DNA of 64,000 bases. It comes from MPNP01 sp026710155 (GTDB lineage: Bacteria > Pseudomonadota > Alphaproteobacteria > Rhodobacterales > Rhodobacteraceae). Under the pieces are notes generated by a model, which was not told where the DNA came from, did no database searches, and saw nothing but the letters and a program-made list of their open reading frames with translations. How positions within the stretch are numbered: the stretch's first letter is position 1; each line of letters opens with the position of its first letter. Below, piece by piece: positions 55,027-64,000 of the stretch. Where the stretch lies: assembly GCA_965200885.1 (NCBI GenBank), contig OZ241737.1, positions 248,001-312,000 on the forward strand. The letters run 5' to 3'. The position numbers and the translations under genes were made by a program.

Positions 55027-55614
55027 GCAAACGATTTGGGGTATGATGTGACTGCGCTTGACGGGAAGGCCATTGCATTCTGCCCTCAAGGGCAACCTGA
55101 ACGGGGATGTCCGCCTGTATGTGGAGGATCCTGGTTTGGCCAATGATGCCATTGACACGTCATCCGATGTTGTTGAAAAAGGTCATGGTCGTATTGAAAC
55201 CCGTCGGGTTGGCGTCTGCAGCGACATTGACCGGTTGCGTGAACGGCATGACTGGACCGGTCTGATGGCCACTGGATCGCTGGAATCCGGGCGGCATGTC
55301 AAGGGCAATACCACTTCCGAGACCCGGTGTTTCCTGCTGGACGGCGCCCTGGATCCGTCGGTGTTTCTGTCCAGGGTACGGTCCCACTGGGGAATTGAGA
55401 ACTCCCCGCATTGGGTTCCGGATACAACCATGAATGAGGACCGGCAACGGACAGGGGGAAGGGAATGAAGATGAAAACATGGCCATGATGCGGCGGATAG
55501 CCCTCAACATGGCAGGGGGTGGAAAGGAAAAAGACCTCAATGCGAAGCAGGTTGGAACGGGCCGGATGGAACAATGATTTCCTGCTGGAAATCATTCAGG
55601 CAGCGAGTTGTAGC
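55027..55614 (+). pseudogene. ISAs1-family transposase remnant with several frameshifts
   Basis: Pieces in different frames line up with the ISAs1 transposase: GYDVTALDGKAI (DDE entry), VVEKGHGRIETRRVGV, DWTGLMATGSLESGRHVKG, VRSHWGIENSPHWVPDTTMN, then ENMAMMRRIALNMAGGGKEK and GWNNDFLLEIIQ. At least three frame changes are needed, so it is dead. Ends of the element could not be fixed. Confidence 0.75.
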
Positions 55615-55870
55615 ATGGCTGAACATGAAAAAATCCAAAAGCTATAACCCTGTGGACTGCCTCATCAATAGCATTTTCTTGTTTTTCTGATATACGCTTA
55701 TCCGGCATATGTTTGCGTAATTTGACATATACTTTTTTCAAGAGATTCCAATTTACATTTTCCTCTTCATTCGAATCCACCGGCTCATTTTCATCCTTAA
55801 CCTGAATTCCTGAACAGATGAAGAATAGTAAATATATTAGGTACTTTTCTGGTCGTTTAATATATCTCAT
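55592..55870 (-). CDS. Small hypothetical protein with an N-terminal hydrophobic segment
   Basis: A 92-codon frame: a hydrophobic stretch (YLIYLLFFICSGIQV) that could be a signal or lipoprotein leader, then an acidic and a Lys-rich part. The last 15 codons lie in ISAs1 end sequence, so the natural C-terminus may be lost. No family recognised. Confidence 0.35.
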   Translation of the reverse strand: MRYIKRPEKYLIYLLFFICSGIQVKDENEPVDSNEEENVNWNLLKKVYVKLRKHMPDKRISEKQENAIDEAVHRVIAFGFFHVQPCYNSLPE

Positions 55871-55941
55871 AAATTCTAGTTTAAAAATAAGTGGTGAAAT
55901 AAATTAAATGGGGTGTATTTAATTTATTATTTTCAATTACA

Positions 55942-56886
55942 ATGAAAAGATTTGATACCTTCAAGTTCATTCCAGAGGAATTTAACAATTCCTCGGTTGC
56001 CATAGGTAATTTCGATGGGATTCACCTGGGACACAAAAAAGTATTCGCTGTAACCAGAAAAATTGCCCAAAAAACAGATGTCCCCTCGACAATCCTGACT
56101 TTCGAACCGCATCCAAGGCAATATTTTTCACCTGACAGCCCACCCTTTCGTCTAGTTAATTCAGAAACAAGGGCCAATCTGATTGAAGCTTGCGGTTTTG
56201 ATGCCTTGTTTGAAATCCAGTTCGATAAACACCTGTCAAACCTATCCTCCGAGGAATTCATAACACAGGTACTTTTTGAAGGACTGAAGGTATCTCACAT
56301 AGTCGTTGGAGAGGACTTCCGATATGGTAAAAAAAGACAGGGGGACACCGACCAGCTCGTTCATATGGGATCATCCCTCGGATTTGAAGTTACCGTCTTG
56401 CCCAAACATTCCAATTCCTATCTGACATATTCTTCATCTACTGTAAGAACTGCCCTGAAAGAGGGCAATCTTCGAATAGCAAGAGATTGTCTCGACAGGT
56501 GGCACAGTGTCGAGGGGGTCGTCAAGAAAGGTCAGAAAAATGGCAGAAGCATTGGATTTCCAACTGCCAACCTGGATTTTGATGGAGTGGTTATACCCAA
56601 ATTCGGTGTTTATGCCGTATTTGTTGACATTTTGACCGGCAAATACAAGGGAAACTATCTCGGCGCATCTTCAATTGGAACCAAACCCACTTTCGGGAAT
56701 TTCAACCCCAATCTGGAAACGTACATTTTTGATTTCAACGGTGATATTTATGGTGAGCATATTTCCATCTCGCTAGTTAACTACCTGCGGCCTGAAATCA
56801 AGTTTGATTCGATTGAAGACCTTGTCATTCAAATGAAAAGTGACTGCCAAAAATCACGTGAATATCTTGCAGGTGTGTCAAGGTAA
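55942..56886 (+). CDS. ribF: Bifunctional riboflavin kinase / FAD synthetase
   Basis: A 314-residue enzyme that converts riboflavin to FMN and FAD. The N-terminal adenylyltransferase has GNFDGIHLGHKKV (22-34) and the SSSTVRTAL motif; the C-terminal kinase has GRSIGFPTANL. Typical length. It follows the accessory region, but in many alphaproteobacteria it directly follows the TIGR01459 HAD gene. Confidence 0.95.
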   Translation: MKRFDTFKFIPEEFNNSSVAIGNFDGIHLGHKKVFAVTRKIAQKTDVPSTILTFEPHPRQYFSPDSPPFRLVNSETRANLIEACGFDALFEIQFDKHLSNLSSEEFITQVLFEGLKVSHIVVGEDFRYGKKRQGDTDQLVHMGSSLGFEVTVLPKHSNSYLTYSSSTVRTALKEGNLRIARDCLDRWHSVEGVVKKGQKNGRSIGFPTANLDFDGVVIPKFGVYAVFVDILTGKYKGNYLGASSIGTKPTFGNFNPNLETYIFDFNGDIYGEHISISLVNYLRPEIKFDSIEDLVIQMKSDCQKSREYLAGVSR

Positions 56887-56917
56887 TTTCCACCAGCATT
56901 GTCCGCTTCCAATTAAA

Positions 56918-57436
56918 ATGACTTCCATAACCGACCCAATCTACCATTTGTTTATGGGAACCCTGATGAGTATGTTTTTTCCGAGGGTGAAAAGAAAAAA
57001 TTACTGGCAACGATTTGAGCTCAGGGATTTGACACCAGCCGAGTGGGAAGATCTGTGTGATGGTTGTGGGAAATGCTGTCTGTTCAAATTCGATTCATAC
57101 GGTGAGAGCAAGATTGAATTCACCAATGTCGCATGTCGACTGCTGGACTGTACGACATGTAAATGCAAGCATTACGAAGAACGCAAAAACATCGTCCATG
57201 ATTGTGTTAAAATCACCCTGAAACTTCTTGAAGAGCGGTCATATTGGTTGCCTTCGACTTGCGCCTATAGACTTTTACACGAAAATAAGCAGCTCCATGA
57301 TTGGCATCATTTGGTATCGGGAGATAGAAATACGATTCATAAGAAGGGAATTTCCGTCAGGAATTGGGTAATTTCCGAAACAGAAGTTTCTGAAAATGAC
57401 ATTCAGAATCATATTATCGAGGTACAGGAAAAATGA
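56918..57436 (+). CDS. YcgN-family cysteine cluster protein (UPF0260)
   Basis: A 172-residue protein with the family's Cys pattern LCDGCGKCC and CRLLDCTTCKCKHY, followed by the STCAYRLL block and a SVRNWV segment, matching E. coli YcgN throughout. The clusters may bind zinc or Fe-S; function unknown. The start may also be ATG 56954 or 56966. It overlaps the next gene by 4 bases. Confidence 0.88.
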   Translation: MTSITDPIYHLFMGTLMSMFFPRVKRKNYWQRFELRDLTPAEWEDLCDGCGKCCLFKFDSYGESKIEFTNVACRLLDCTTCKCKHYEERKNIVHDCVKITLKLLEERSYWLPSTCAYRLLHENKQLHDWHHLVSGDRNTIHKKGISVRNWVISETEVSENDIQNHIIEVQEK

Positions 57437-58494
57437 ATTTTGCATCGGATAATTCGGGCCCTGCTGCTCCCGAAATACTTGAAGCTGTCCTATCGGCCAA
57501 CGCGGGCTATGAGAATTCCTATGGCGGTGACAGCCTAATGGAAAAGGTTGAGAGGCAATTGAAAGAAATTTTTGAAGCCCCAGATGCTGCCATTTATCTG
57601 GTGGCTACTGGAACTGCTGCCAATGCCCTTTCCCTGGCATGCCTGAGTCCACCATGGTCTACAATTTTTTGTCATGAGCATTCACACATTCAGGAAGATG
57701 AGTGTGGAGCTCCGGAATTTTTCACGGGTGGTTCCAAACTCACAACTGTTGGAGGCAAGCATGCAAAGATTGATTCAAGGGAATTGGCCGAGGCAATTTT
57801 ATCAACAGGCATTATTGGTGTACACAATGTACAAAAGGGTGCGCTCTCAATAACCAACGCTACTGAATTGGGCGCTGTTTATGACCTGGATGAAATAACC
57901 GAACTTACCTCACTGGCAAAGGATTTTGACCTGCCGGTCCATATGGATGGCGCCAGATTTGCCAATGCCCTTGTAAAACTTGGTTGCTCACCGGCAGAAC
58001 TGTCTTGGAGGGCTGGTATAGATGTATTGTCCTTTGGAGGTACCAAGAATGGCCTGCTTGGCGTTGAAGCCGTCATAATATTTGATCCCTCCCTTGCCTG
58101 GGAATTCGAACTTCGTCGAAAAAGGGGAGGACATCTTTTTTCCAAACACCGTTTTCTTTCTGCCCAAATGAACGCTTACTTGAAGGATGAACTGTGGTTG
58201 CAACTGGCCCAAAAGGCAAATTCTGCAGCAGTCAAGCTTTCTCGAAAACTCGCCAAAATCGAAACGGTGAAAATCGAACATCCCACTGATGTTAACATGG
58301 TGTTTCCTTCTTTGCCGAGAGAAATTCATAATCTGGCTTTCAGCAAAAAGGCAGCATATTATTTATGGCCACCTAATCAATCTCTGGAGGGTAATCCCAA
58401 GGAATCGTTAAAAGCCAGATTGGTATGCAACTGGTCAACAACCGATGAAGAGATAGAAATCTTTGTCAATCTAGCCAAATCCTGCCAAGTCTGA
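57433..58494 (+). CDS. Low-specificity L-threonine aldolase
   Basis: A 353-residue fold-type I PLP enzyme that cleaves L-threonine or allo-threonine to glycine and acetaldehyde. PLP-Lys K205 in SFGGTKNG, PLP-ring Asp D172 in HMDGARFANAL, and ATGTAANAL for the phosphate. The start overlaps the YcgN-type gene. It could supply glycine to ThiO, which is speculation. Confidence 0.9.
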   Translation: MNFASDNSGPAAPEILEAVLSANAGYENSYGGDSLMEKVERQLKEIFEAPDAAIYLVATGTAANALSLACLSPPWSTIFCHEHSHIQEDECGAPEFFTGGSKLTTVGGKHAKIDSRELAEAILSTGIIGVHNVQKGALSITNATELGAVYDLDEITELTSLAKDFDLPVHMDGARFANALVKLGCSPAELSWRAGIDVLSFGGTKNGLLGVEAVIIFDPSLAWEFELRRKRGGHLFSKHRFLSAQMNAYLKDELWLQLAQKANSAAVKLSRKLAKIETVKIEHPTDVNMVFPSLPREIHNLAFSKKAAYYLWPPNQSLEGNPKESLKARLVCNWSTTDEEIEIFVNLAKSCQV

Positions 58495-58672
58495 CTATTT
58501 CCACCTGCACCAATCAGAATGTGATTGCTTATTTCGTCATAACCGGTTTATAAGTTCCAAAACCCTTGATTCTCAAATAAAATCTGAACAGAAAGATTAC
58601 CATTGATACAATCACTTGGTCATTTAGTTTAAATTCATCCGCACTTATTCGTTATAATTGAGACCTAATGAT

Positions 58673-59260
58673 TCATTCTCTCAGAAACCAATCAAGATAT
58701 TCCAGCCGGTCCTGACCCCAGAACACTTGACCATCAATAACATAGGTCGGCGAACCGAATACGTGGTCTTCCTCAGCCCTTTGTGTGTTTTGCTGGAATA
58801 TTTCCATGGCCCTGGTATTGTCGGCTTCAGCGATTTCAGGACCAAATCCGGCGGCTTTCAAACAATCCTGAACAACGCTAGGATCAGCTATGTCCCGATC
58901 CTCTGCCCAACATGCAGTCAGGTAATTTCGAACAAGTTGACCCTTGTCTCCCTGTTCATTTGGAGCATTGATTATGGAGAAGGATGCCGGTTTTGGATCT
59001 GTTGGCCAAAATTTCGGTTTTAAATTGACCGACATACCAGAATGCTTGGCAATTCTTTGTATCTCCTGAATACGGTAGTTTTGCCTTGAAACATGCCTGT
59101 CCTTGGGTGGCACTCCTCCGGTTTTGCCAAATAATCCCATGATATCCATTGGAAGATATTCAATTGCAACTCCATGACGAGCAGCGATTCGTTCTAACCG
59201 ATCTCCTGCAAAATAGGTAAACGGTGATAGAACGGAAAAATAATATGCAATTGTTTTCAT
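58673..59260 (-). CDS. 2-hydroxychromene-2-carboxylate isomerase / DsbA-kappa GST-fold protein
   Basis: A 195-residue DsbA-fold protein of the HCCA isomerase type: YYFSVLSPFTYFAGDRLERI at the start (with the active Ser-Pro pair), and FGSPTYVIDGQVFWGQDRLE at the end. In naphthalene degradation HCCA isomerase uses glutathione. No other aromatic-degradation gene is nearby, so another GSH-dependent role is likely. ATG 59260 fits a GAGG site 8 bases upstream. Confidence 0.87.
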   Translation of the reverse strand: MKTIAYYFSVLSPFTYFAGDRLERIAARHGVAIEYLPMDIMGLFGKTGGVPPKDRHVSRQNYRIQEIQRIAKHSGMSVNLKPKFWPTDPKPASFSIINAPNEQGDKGQLVRNYLTACWAEDRDIADPSVVQDCLKAAGFGPEIAEADNTRAMEIFQQNTQRAEEDHVFGSPTYVIDGQVFWGQDRLEYLDWFLRE

Positions 59261-59530
59261 GGACAAATCCTCTAATGAAGCTTCTTTTGTAAAGGGGAAA
59301 ACGGTTCTCGATTAATTTTATAAAAAAATAGCATCCGATAGAACAAAGTAATGAGAAAAGTATATAATGTAAGTTGTAACTTTAGAGGTTTGATCAGCAG
59401 ATTACCATTTGGATAAATAATTCGATTCTTTACCCACTTCCCTTCCATTGTTTTGACAAAAGCGTATTAATTTTCAGTTATGTAATAATTTATTACTCGG
59501 TTTAATTTACATCAAGAACTATTCTGAATT

Positions 59531-60586
59531 ATGGAAAATTGGTTGATGTCCCCTTTCGCTAACCTCAAACTCGTATCCGGAAATGCAAATCCGAATCTGG
59601 CAAAAAATATTGCCAAAAGCATCTCCTCTCAAACCGGTAGTGAAATAGGTTTGGTCCCTTCAAGAGTTGAAAGGTTCAACGACAAGGAGGTCTATGTTGA
59701 ACTTTATGAGAATGTTCGTGGTGAAGACTTGTTCATTCTCCAATCCACCTCCAAACCGGCCAATGACCATCTAATGGAATTACTCATTATTTCGGATACC
59801 CTCAGAAGGTCGTCAGCTACAAGGGTAACTGCTGTCATTCCCTACTTTGGCTATGCCCGCCAGGACCGTAGAACCAAGGCACGAACACCAATCTCAGCCA
59901 AATTGGTTGCCAACCTGATCGCTCAGGCAGGCTGCTCCCGTGTACTGACCATGGACCTTCACTCAGGCCAGATTCAGGGCTTTTTCGATATTCCTGTTGA
60001 CAATCTCTATGCCTCACCGATTTTTGAAATTGATATAAGAAGATTGTTCAATGACAACATAAACGAATTGGTGGTTGTTTCTCCAGATATTGGAGGTGTC
60101 ACCAGAGCGAGGGATCTTGCAAAACGATTGGGAATAGATCTTGCTGTCATCGACAAACGTCGTGCAAAACCGGGTGAAGTTGCTGAGATGAGTGTTATTG
60201 GCACTGTCAGTGATCGGAAATGCATTTTGGTTGACGATATTTGCGATACTGCCGGGACACTCTGCAAGGGAGCCGATTTGCTGGTTGATGAGGGTGCCAA
60301 GGAGGTGCATGCCTATATTACCCATGGTGTACTTTCCAATTCTGCCCAACATAGAATTGAGAAATCTTCTCTTAGTTCATTGGTAATTACCGATACCATT
60401 GAAATTGATGCTGATCAGAAGGCATCACCCAAAATTAGGGTATTGAGTACAGCCCCCCTCTTTGCAAGGGCCATTTTGAGTATAGCGGGAGGTACTTCTG
60501 TATCCAGCCTTTTCCAAGCCAAGAATATTGAGTGGCTATATGGGAATAGCGATCTTCCCCTGTTTAGAGGAACCAATTCGGGATAA
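59531..60586 (+). CDS. prs: Ribose-phosphate pyrophosphokinase
   Basis: A 351-residue PRPP synthetase that makes PRPP for nucleotides, His and NAD. DLHSGQIQGFFDIP and the PRPP loop VDDICDTAGTL are clear. The canonical end would be at ...GTSVSSLF; here the protein continues for some 25 residues (AKNIEWLYGNSD...), an unusual tail. Start may also be ATG 59546. Confidence 0.94.
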   Translation: MENWLMSPFANLKLVSGNANPNLAKNIAKSISSQTGSEIGLVPSRVERFNDKEVYVELYENVRGEDLFILQSTSKPANDHLMELLIISDTLRRSSATRVTAVIPYFGYARQDRRTKARTPISAKLVANLIAQAGCSRVLTMDLHSGQIQGFFDIPVDNLYASPIFEIDIRRLFNDNINELVVVSPDIGGVTRARDLAKRLGIDLAVIDKRRAKPGEVAEMSVIGTVSDRKCILVDDICDTAGTLCKGADLLVDEGAKEVHAYITHGVLSNSAQHRIEKSSLSSLVITDTIEIDADQKASPKIRVLSTAPLFARAILSIAGGTSVSSLFQAKNIEWLYGNSDLPLFRGTNSG

Positions 60587-60782
60587 TCGGTCGGATACCG
60601 AAACTGGCTATGAATTGAAATCGCCCTCGTGCTTTTGGAAGCAAGGCAATATTGTTTTGGTGCCAAAAATTCGGGCTGAAGAAGAGTCGTATGATTTCCG
60701 TAATGTCCCAATCCACGAATATCACCAAGTTGATCTGGAAATTGTCTGGCCTATTGTAAAGGATGATCTGCCTGATCTATAA
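60540..60782 (+). CDS. Hypothetical ORF overlapping the prs 3' end
   Basis: An 80-codon frame from ATG 60540 that overlaps the prs tail by 47 bases. The distal part (GYELKSPSCFWKQGNIVLVP, then HEYHQVDLEIVWPIVKDDLP) is protein-like and acidic. No family is recognised. It may be real or a relic; the gap 60783-60925 holds nothing. Confidence 0.3.
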   Translation: MGIAIFPCLEEPIRDNRSDTETGYELKSPSCFWKQGNIVLVPKIRAEEESYDFRNVPIHEYHQVDLEIVWPIVKDDLPDL

Positions 60783-60925
60783 TCTATAAATCACCATAAA
60801 AAACTATTGACCGAGTTAGATTCCTCACCAGCCAAAACCGACTGGAAACCCGTAGGCAATTCACTGCCCTTTGCCTCGCACCCTGATACCTTCCATCCTG
60901 AATTTCGGGACTAAACGGATAATTT

Positions 60926-61312
60926 TCAGTGGGAAATTTGAGCTTTCAGTGAAAGGGCATCACCCAATCTCTTTTGAGCCTTGTCCTTTTCCTGCATTTC
61001 CTTGGTGCTGGCTGTCTTTTCCAACCGTTCCACAAGATCATCCAGAACCGAGGAGGTAAACTCCTCTTCAAGGAAGACCTCATCAGCCAATACGGTCACA
61101 CTGTCAGCCGTGATTTCGACAAATCCACCTGCAACAACAAATTTGGTTTCATTCCCACCAGCCCTGGCCTTGACAAGCCCGGGACGCAAACTGGTCAGGA
61201 TGGGAAGATGACCATCCATGGCTGTCATGTCACCTTCCACACCGGGTAAATCTACTGCGTCAACCTCAATCGAGGCGACGCTTTTTTCGGGAGAAACCAA
61301 ATCAAAATACAT
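60926..61312 (-). CDS. atpC: F1F0 ATP synthase epsilon subunit
   Basis: A 128-residue subunit of the central stalk. FDLVSPEKSVASIEVDAVDL and MTAMDGHLPILTSLRPG (beta-sandwich) are typical, followed by the short helical C-terminus. ATG 61312 used; longer upstream frames overlap atpD. Last gene of atpA-G-D-C. Confidence 0.95.
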   Translation of the reverse strand: MYFDLVSPEKSVASIEVDAVDLPGVEGDMTAMDGHLPILTSLRPGLVKARAGGNETKFVVAGGFVEITADSVTVLADEVFLEEEFTSSVLDDLVERLEKTASTKEMQEKDKAQKRLGDALSLKAQISH

Positions 61313-61329
61313 GATTAAAAATATCCCAT

Positions 61330-62778
61330 TTATGCAACTTCGGCCGCCAGGCTCTGTGCCTTGGCAGCAACTTCTTCGATACCACCAACCATATAGAAGG
61401 CTGCTTCCGGATATTGGTCGCATTCACCGGCAACGACTTGCCTGAAACTTTCAATGGTAACTTCAAGCGGAACCTGAACACCAGGTGAACCTGTAAAGAC
61501 TTCAGCAACATCAAATGGTTGTGATAGGAATCTTTGAATCTTCCTAGCCCTGGCCACGGTGATTTTATCTTCCTCGGAAAGCTCATCCATACCCAGAATG
61601 GCAATAATGTCCTGAAGGGATTTGTATCTTTGTAGAATCCCCTGAACATCCCTGGCAACCTTGTAGTGTTCATCACCAACTACTGCAGGATCCAAAATCC
61701 TTGAGGTGGAATCCAACGGGTCCACGGCCGGATAGATTCCCAATTCGGATATCGCCCTCGATAAAACGGTGGTTGCATCCAAATGGGCAAATGAAGTCGC
61801 TGGCGCCGGATCGGTCAAATCGTCGGCAGGAACATAAATGGCCTGCACTGAGGTAATTGAACCGGCCTTGGTCGAAGTGATTCTTTCCTGAAGCGCACCC
61901 ATGTCAGTTGCCAGGGTTGGCTGATAACCAACAGCTGAAGGAATTCTACCCAGAAGAGCCGAAACCTCTGAACCGGCTTGTGTGAACCTGAAGATGTTGT
62001 CAACAAAAAACAAAACGTCCGTACCGGACTGATCCCTGAATTGTTCAGCCAAGGTCAAGCCTGTCAAACCGACCCTGGCTCGTGCCCCTGGTGGTTCATT
62101 CATCTGACCGTAAACGAGTGACACCTTGGATTGTGTCAAATCATCAATGTTGATAACACCTGATTCGATAAATTCGTGGTAGAGGTCATTACCCTCCCTG
62201 GTTCTTTCACCAACTCCGGCAAATACGGAAAAGCCGGCATGAACCTTGGCGATGTTGTTGATCAATTCCTGAATCAGGACGGTTTTACCAACTCCGGCAC
62301 CACCAAACAGGCCAATCTTTCCGCCCTTGGCGTAAGGCGCCAACAAATCAATGACCTTGATACCGGTGACAAGAACTTCCGTTTCTGTTGATTGTTCGGA
62401 ATATTCCGGTGCAGGTTGGTGAATGGCTCTGCTTTCCTTTGATTCAACAGGTCCTTTTTCATCAACGGATTCACCAACCACGTTGATAATTCGACCCAGG
62501 GTTGCATCTCCAACCGGTACTGTAATGGGTCCGCCCGTATCCGTTACATCCCGACCTCGAACCAACCCTTCGGTTGAATCCATAGCAATGGTTCGAACAG
62601 TGTTTTCTCCAAGATGTTGTGCAACTTCAAGAACAAGTCGCTTGCCTTGATTTTCTGTTTCCAGGGCGTTCAGAATCTCTGGTAGATATTCACTGAACTG
62701 AACATCAACGACAGCCCCGATAACCTGTTTTACCTTGCCTGTGCCTGCTTTTTGGTTTGGCTCAACTACTGCATCCAT
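61330..62778 (-). CDS. atpD: F1F0 ATP synthase beta subunit
   Basis: A 482-residue catalytic subunit. Walker A GGAGVGKT (159-166), catalytic Glu in GVGERTREGNDL, and DELSEEDKI near the end. ATG 62778 has a GGAG site 8 bases upstream; a GTG at 62811 is less likely. Located 16 bases after atpG. Confidence 0.98.
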   Translation of the reverse strand: MDAVVEPNQKAGTGKVKQVIGAVVDVQFSEYLPEILNALETENQGKRLVLEVAQHLGENTVRTIAMDSTEGLVRGRDVTDTGGPITVPVGDATLGRIINVVGESVDEKGPVESKESRAIHQPAPEYSEQSTETEVLVTGIKVIDLLAPYAKGGKIGLFGGAGVGKTVLIQELINNIAKVHAGFSVFAGVGERTREGNDLYHEFIESGVINIDDLTQSKVSLVYGQMNEPPGARARVGLTGLTLAEQFRDQSGTDVLFFVDNIFRFTQAGSEVSALLGRIPSAVGYQPTLATDMGALQERITSTKAGSITSVQAIYVPADDLTDPAPATSFAHLDATTVLSRAISELGIYPAVDPLDSTSRILDPAVVGDEHYKVARDVQGILQRYKSLQDIIAILGMDELSEEDKITVARARKIQRFLSQPFDVAEVFTGSPGVQVPLEVTIESFRQVVAGECDQYPEAAFYMVGGIEEVAAKAQSLAAEVA

Positions 62779-62794
62779 GGTCTTCTCCAAATTC

Positions 62795-63664
62795 TCAAAG
62801 TGCTTCTGCACCCGATATGATTTCTATAAGTTCCTTGGTAATCGCTGCCTGGCGGGAACGGTTGTAAACGATTGTAAGTTTGTCAATCATTTCCCCGGCG
62901 TTTCGGGTTGCATTGTCCATTGCAGACATCCTGGCACCCTGTTCCGAAGCAGCGTTTTCCAACAGCGCCGTAAATATAAGATTGATTATTGCATTGGGGA
63001 GCAAATCCACCAAAAGTTCGGTTTGATCCGGTTCAAAATCGTAAAAACCCTTTTCCTCATTGTTGTCCGAGACCTCAACGGGAATAATCTGCTGGGCTGT
63101 TGGATCTTGGGAAATTACGGATTGGAATCTGCTGAAAAACACAGTGGCAACATCAAATTCATTGTGTTCGAACAAATCCAATACCTTGTCGCCTATTTCC
63201 TGGGCAATGCTGAATCTGATTGTCTTGTATTGGGTTAAATCGACATGATCGATAAAATATGATTCGAACTCGCGTTTTAGCTGCTCCCGCCCCTTCTTGC
63301 CAATCGTCAATATCTTTACCTGCTTGTTCTGGCCAATCAGGTTTCTTGCATGTTGCCTTGCCAAGCGGACAATTGATGAGTTGAACCCTCCGCATAACCC
63401 GCGTTCGGCTGTTGCGACAATTAGGAGGTGAACGTTATCGCTGCCGCTGCCCGACATGACCTTGGGTACCGATCCTCCCCCCTGAAATGAAGAGGCCAGG
63501 TTGGTTACAACCTTATCCATTTTTTCGGAGTAGGGTCGTGCTCTTTCGGCAGCTTCCTGTGCCCGTCTCAACTTTGCCGCTGCAACCATCTGCATGGCCT
63601 TGGTGATTTTGCGAGTGGACTTTACACTCTCAATCCGGATTTTCAGATCCTTGAGGCTTGGCAT
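62795..63664 (-). CDS. atpG: F1F0 ATP synthase gamma subunit
   Basis: A 289-residue rotor shaft. N-terminal MPSLKDLKIRIESVKSTRKI and KAMQMVAAAKLRRAQ, C-terminal RSRQAAITKELIEIISGAEA, both diagnostic. ATG 63664 starts the conserved domain. It follows atpA by 25 bases. Confidence 0.97.
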   Translation of the reverse strand: MPSLKDLKIRIESVKSTRKITKAMQMVAAAKLRRAQEAAERARPYSEKMDKVVTNLASSFQGGGSVPKVMSGSGSDNVHLLIVATAERGLCGGFNSSIVRLARQHARNLIGQNKQVKILTIGKKGREQLKREFESYFIDHVDLTQYKTIRFSIAQEIGDKVLDLFEHNEFDVATVFFSRFQSVISQDPTAQQIIPVEVSDNNEEKGFYDFEPDQTELLVDLLPNAIINLIFTALLENAASEQGARMSAMDNATRNAGEMIDKLTIVYNRSRQAAITKELIEIISGAEAL

Positions 63665-63689
63665 GACGATATAATACCTGGTTTCGTTC

Positions 63690-64000
63690 TCAGGAAAAAT
63701 TGGCGGAGTAGGACTCGATGGCCTCTTTGATCTTGTCTTCCAACTCGCCCTCAACCTTTCGGTCATTGGCGGTAATGTCATCAAGCAGATCCTTGCAATT
63801 GGCCCTCAGGTGATTAATCAAGCCCCGTTCAAATCGAACCACATCTCTAATGTCAATATGATCAAGGAACCCGCCTGTTCCCGAGTATATCACGCAGACA
63901 ATCTCGGCATTGGTCAGAGGTGAGTATTGAGCTTGCTTCATTAACTCTGTGAGTCTTGCTCCCCTGTTCAACAACCTTTGGGTCGCGGCATCCAAATCCG
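63690..64000 (-). CDS. atpA: F1F0 ATP synthase alpha subunit, C-terminal part (runs off the window)
   Basis: The last 103 codons of the alpha subunit: DLDAATQRLLNRGARLTELM, then QYSPLTNAEIVCVIYSG, the typical C-terminal helical domain. The start lies beyond 64000. It confirms the order atpA-atpG-atpD-atpC on the minus strand. Confidence 0.95.
   Translation of the reverse strand, partial: DLDAATQRLLNRGARLTELMKQAQYSPLTNAEIVCVIYSGTGGFLDHIDIRDVVRFERGLINHLRANCKDLLDDITANDRKVEGELEDKIKEAIESYSANFS

Overview
The window is a chromosomal stretch of an alphaproteobacterium of moderately low G+C content. This is inferred from gene content and order: a CIRCE-controlled groES-groEL pair, a TIGR01459-type HAD hydrolase and ribF in the same stretch, ubiK divergent from lgt-midA-pgeF, a ybjN-proC run, and atpA-G-D-C without other atp genes between them. 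No rRNA, tRNA or CRISPR array was seen.

Layout. 0.3-24 kb is a catabolic and transport region: a class III aminotransferase followed by a Rieske oxygenase; then, mostly on the minus strand, a second Rieske oxygenase coupled to an SDR dehydrogenase, a DMT exporter, aspS, an acetone-carboxylase-like acxABC operon, a complete glycine-betaine-type ABC importer, and another SDR. Both oxygenases have a Glu in the bridging position (E-x2-H-x4-H), as in carnitine- and betaine-type mononuclear-iron oxygenases. Together with the betaine importer this suggests quaternary amines as substrates. No reductase partner for the oxygenases lies in the window.

24-42 kb is housekeeping: cfa, carB, a proC cluster, lgt-midA-pgeF, an M24-fold hydrolase, trxB and groESL. 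42.6-50 kb is a tightly packed ten-gene thiamin operon (thiD-thiO-thiS-thiG-thiE-thiF-thiY-tenA-thiZ-thiX) that combines thiazole synthesis, coupling, pyrimidine salvage and a precursor transporter. It is followed by a Mn-dependent pyrophosphatase and the HAD hydrolase. 53.2-54.1 kb holds a small DUF2188 gene and a conserved gene of unknown function. 55.9-64 kb holds ribF, a YcgN-type protein, a threonine aldolase, an HCCA-isomerase-like protein, prs and the atp genes, with atpA running off the end.

Mobile DNA is abundant but decayed: IS66, IS21 and ISAs1 transposase fragments, and at least three families of short repeats with inverted ends. The most striking structure is at 28.9-31.3 kb. An IS66-type element with a perfect 8-bp target duplication (AAAAAATC) and no transposase carries a gene for a secreted protein. 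It sits inside a smaller IS66-type element with its own 8-bp duplication (CTTAAGTG), and that one sits inside the end of a third repeat family that adjoins an AlbA_2-domain gene. A miniature version of the third family recurs near 42.3 kb, and single ends recur near 6.0 and 34.3 kb.
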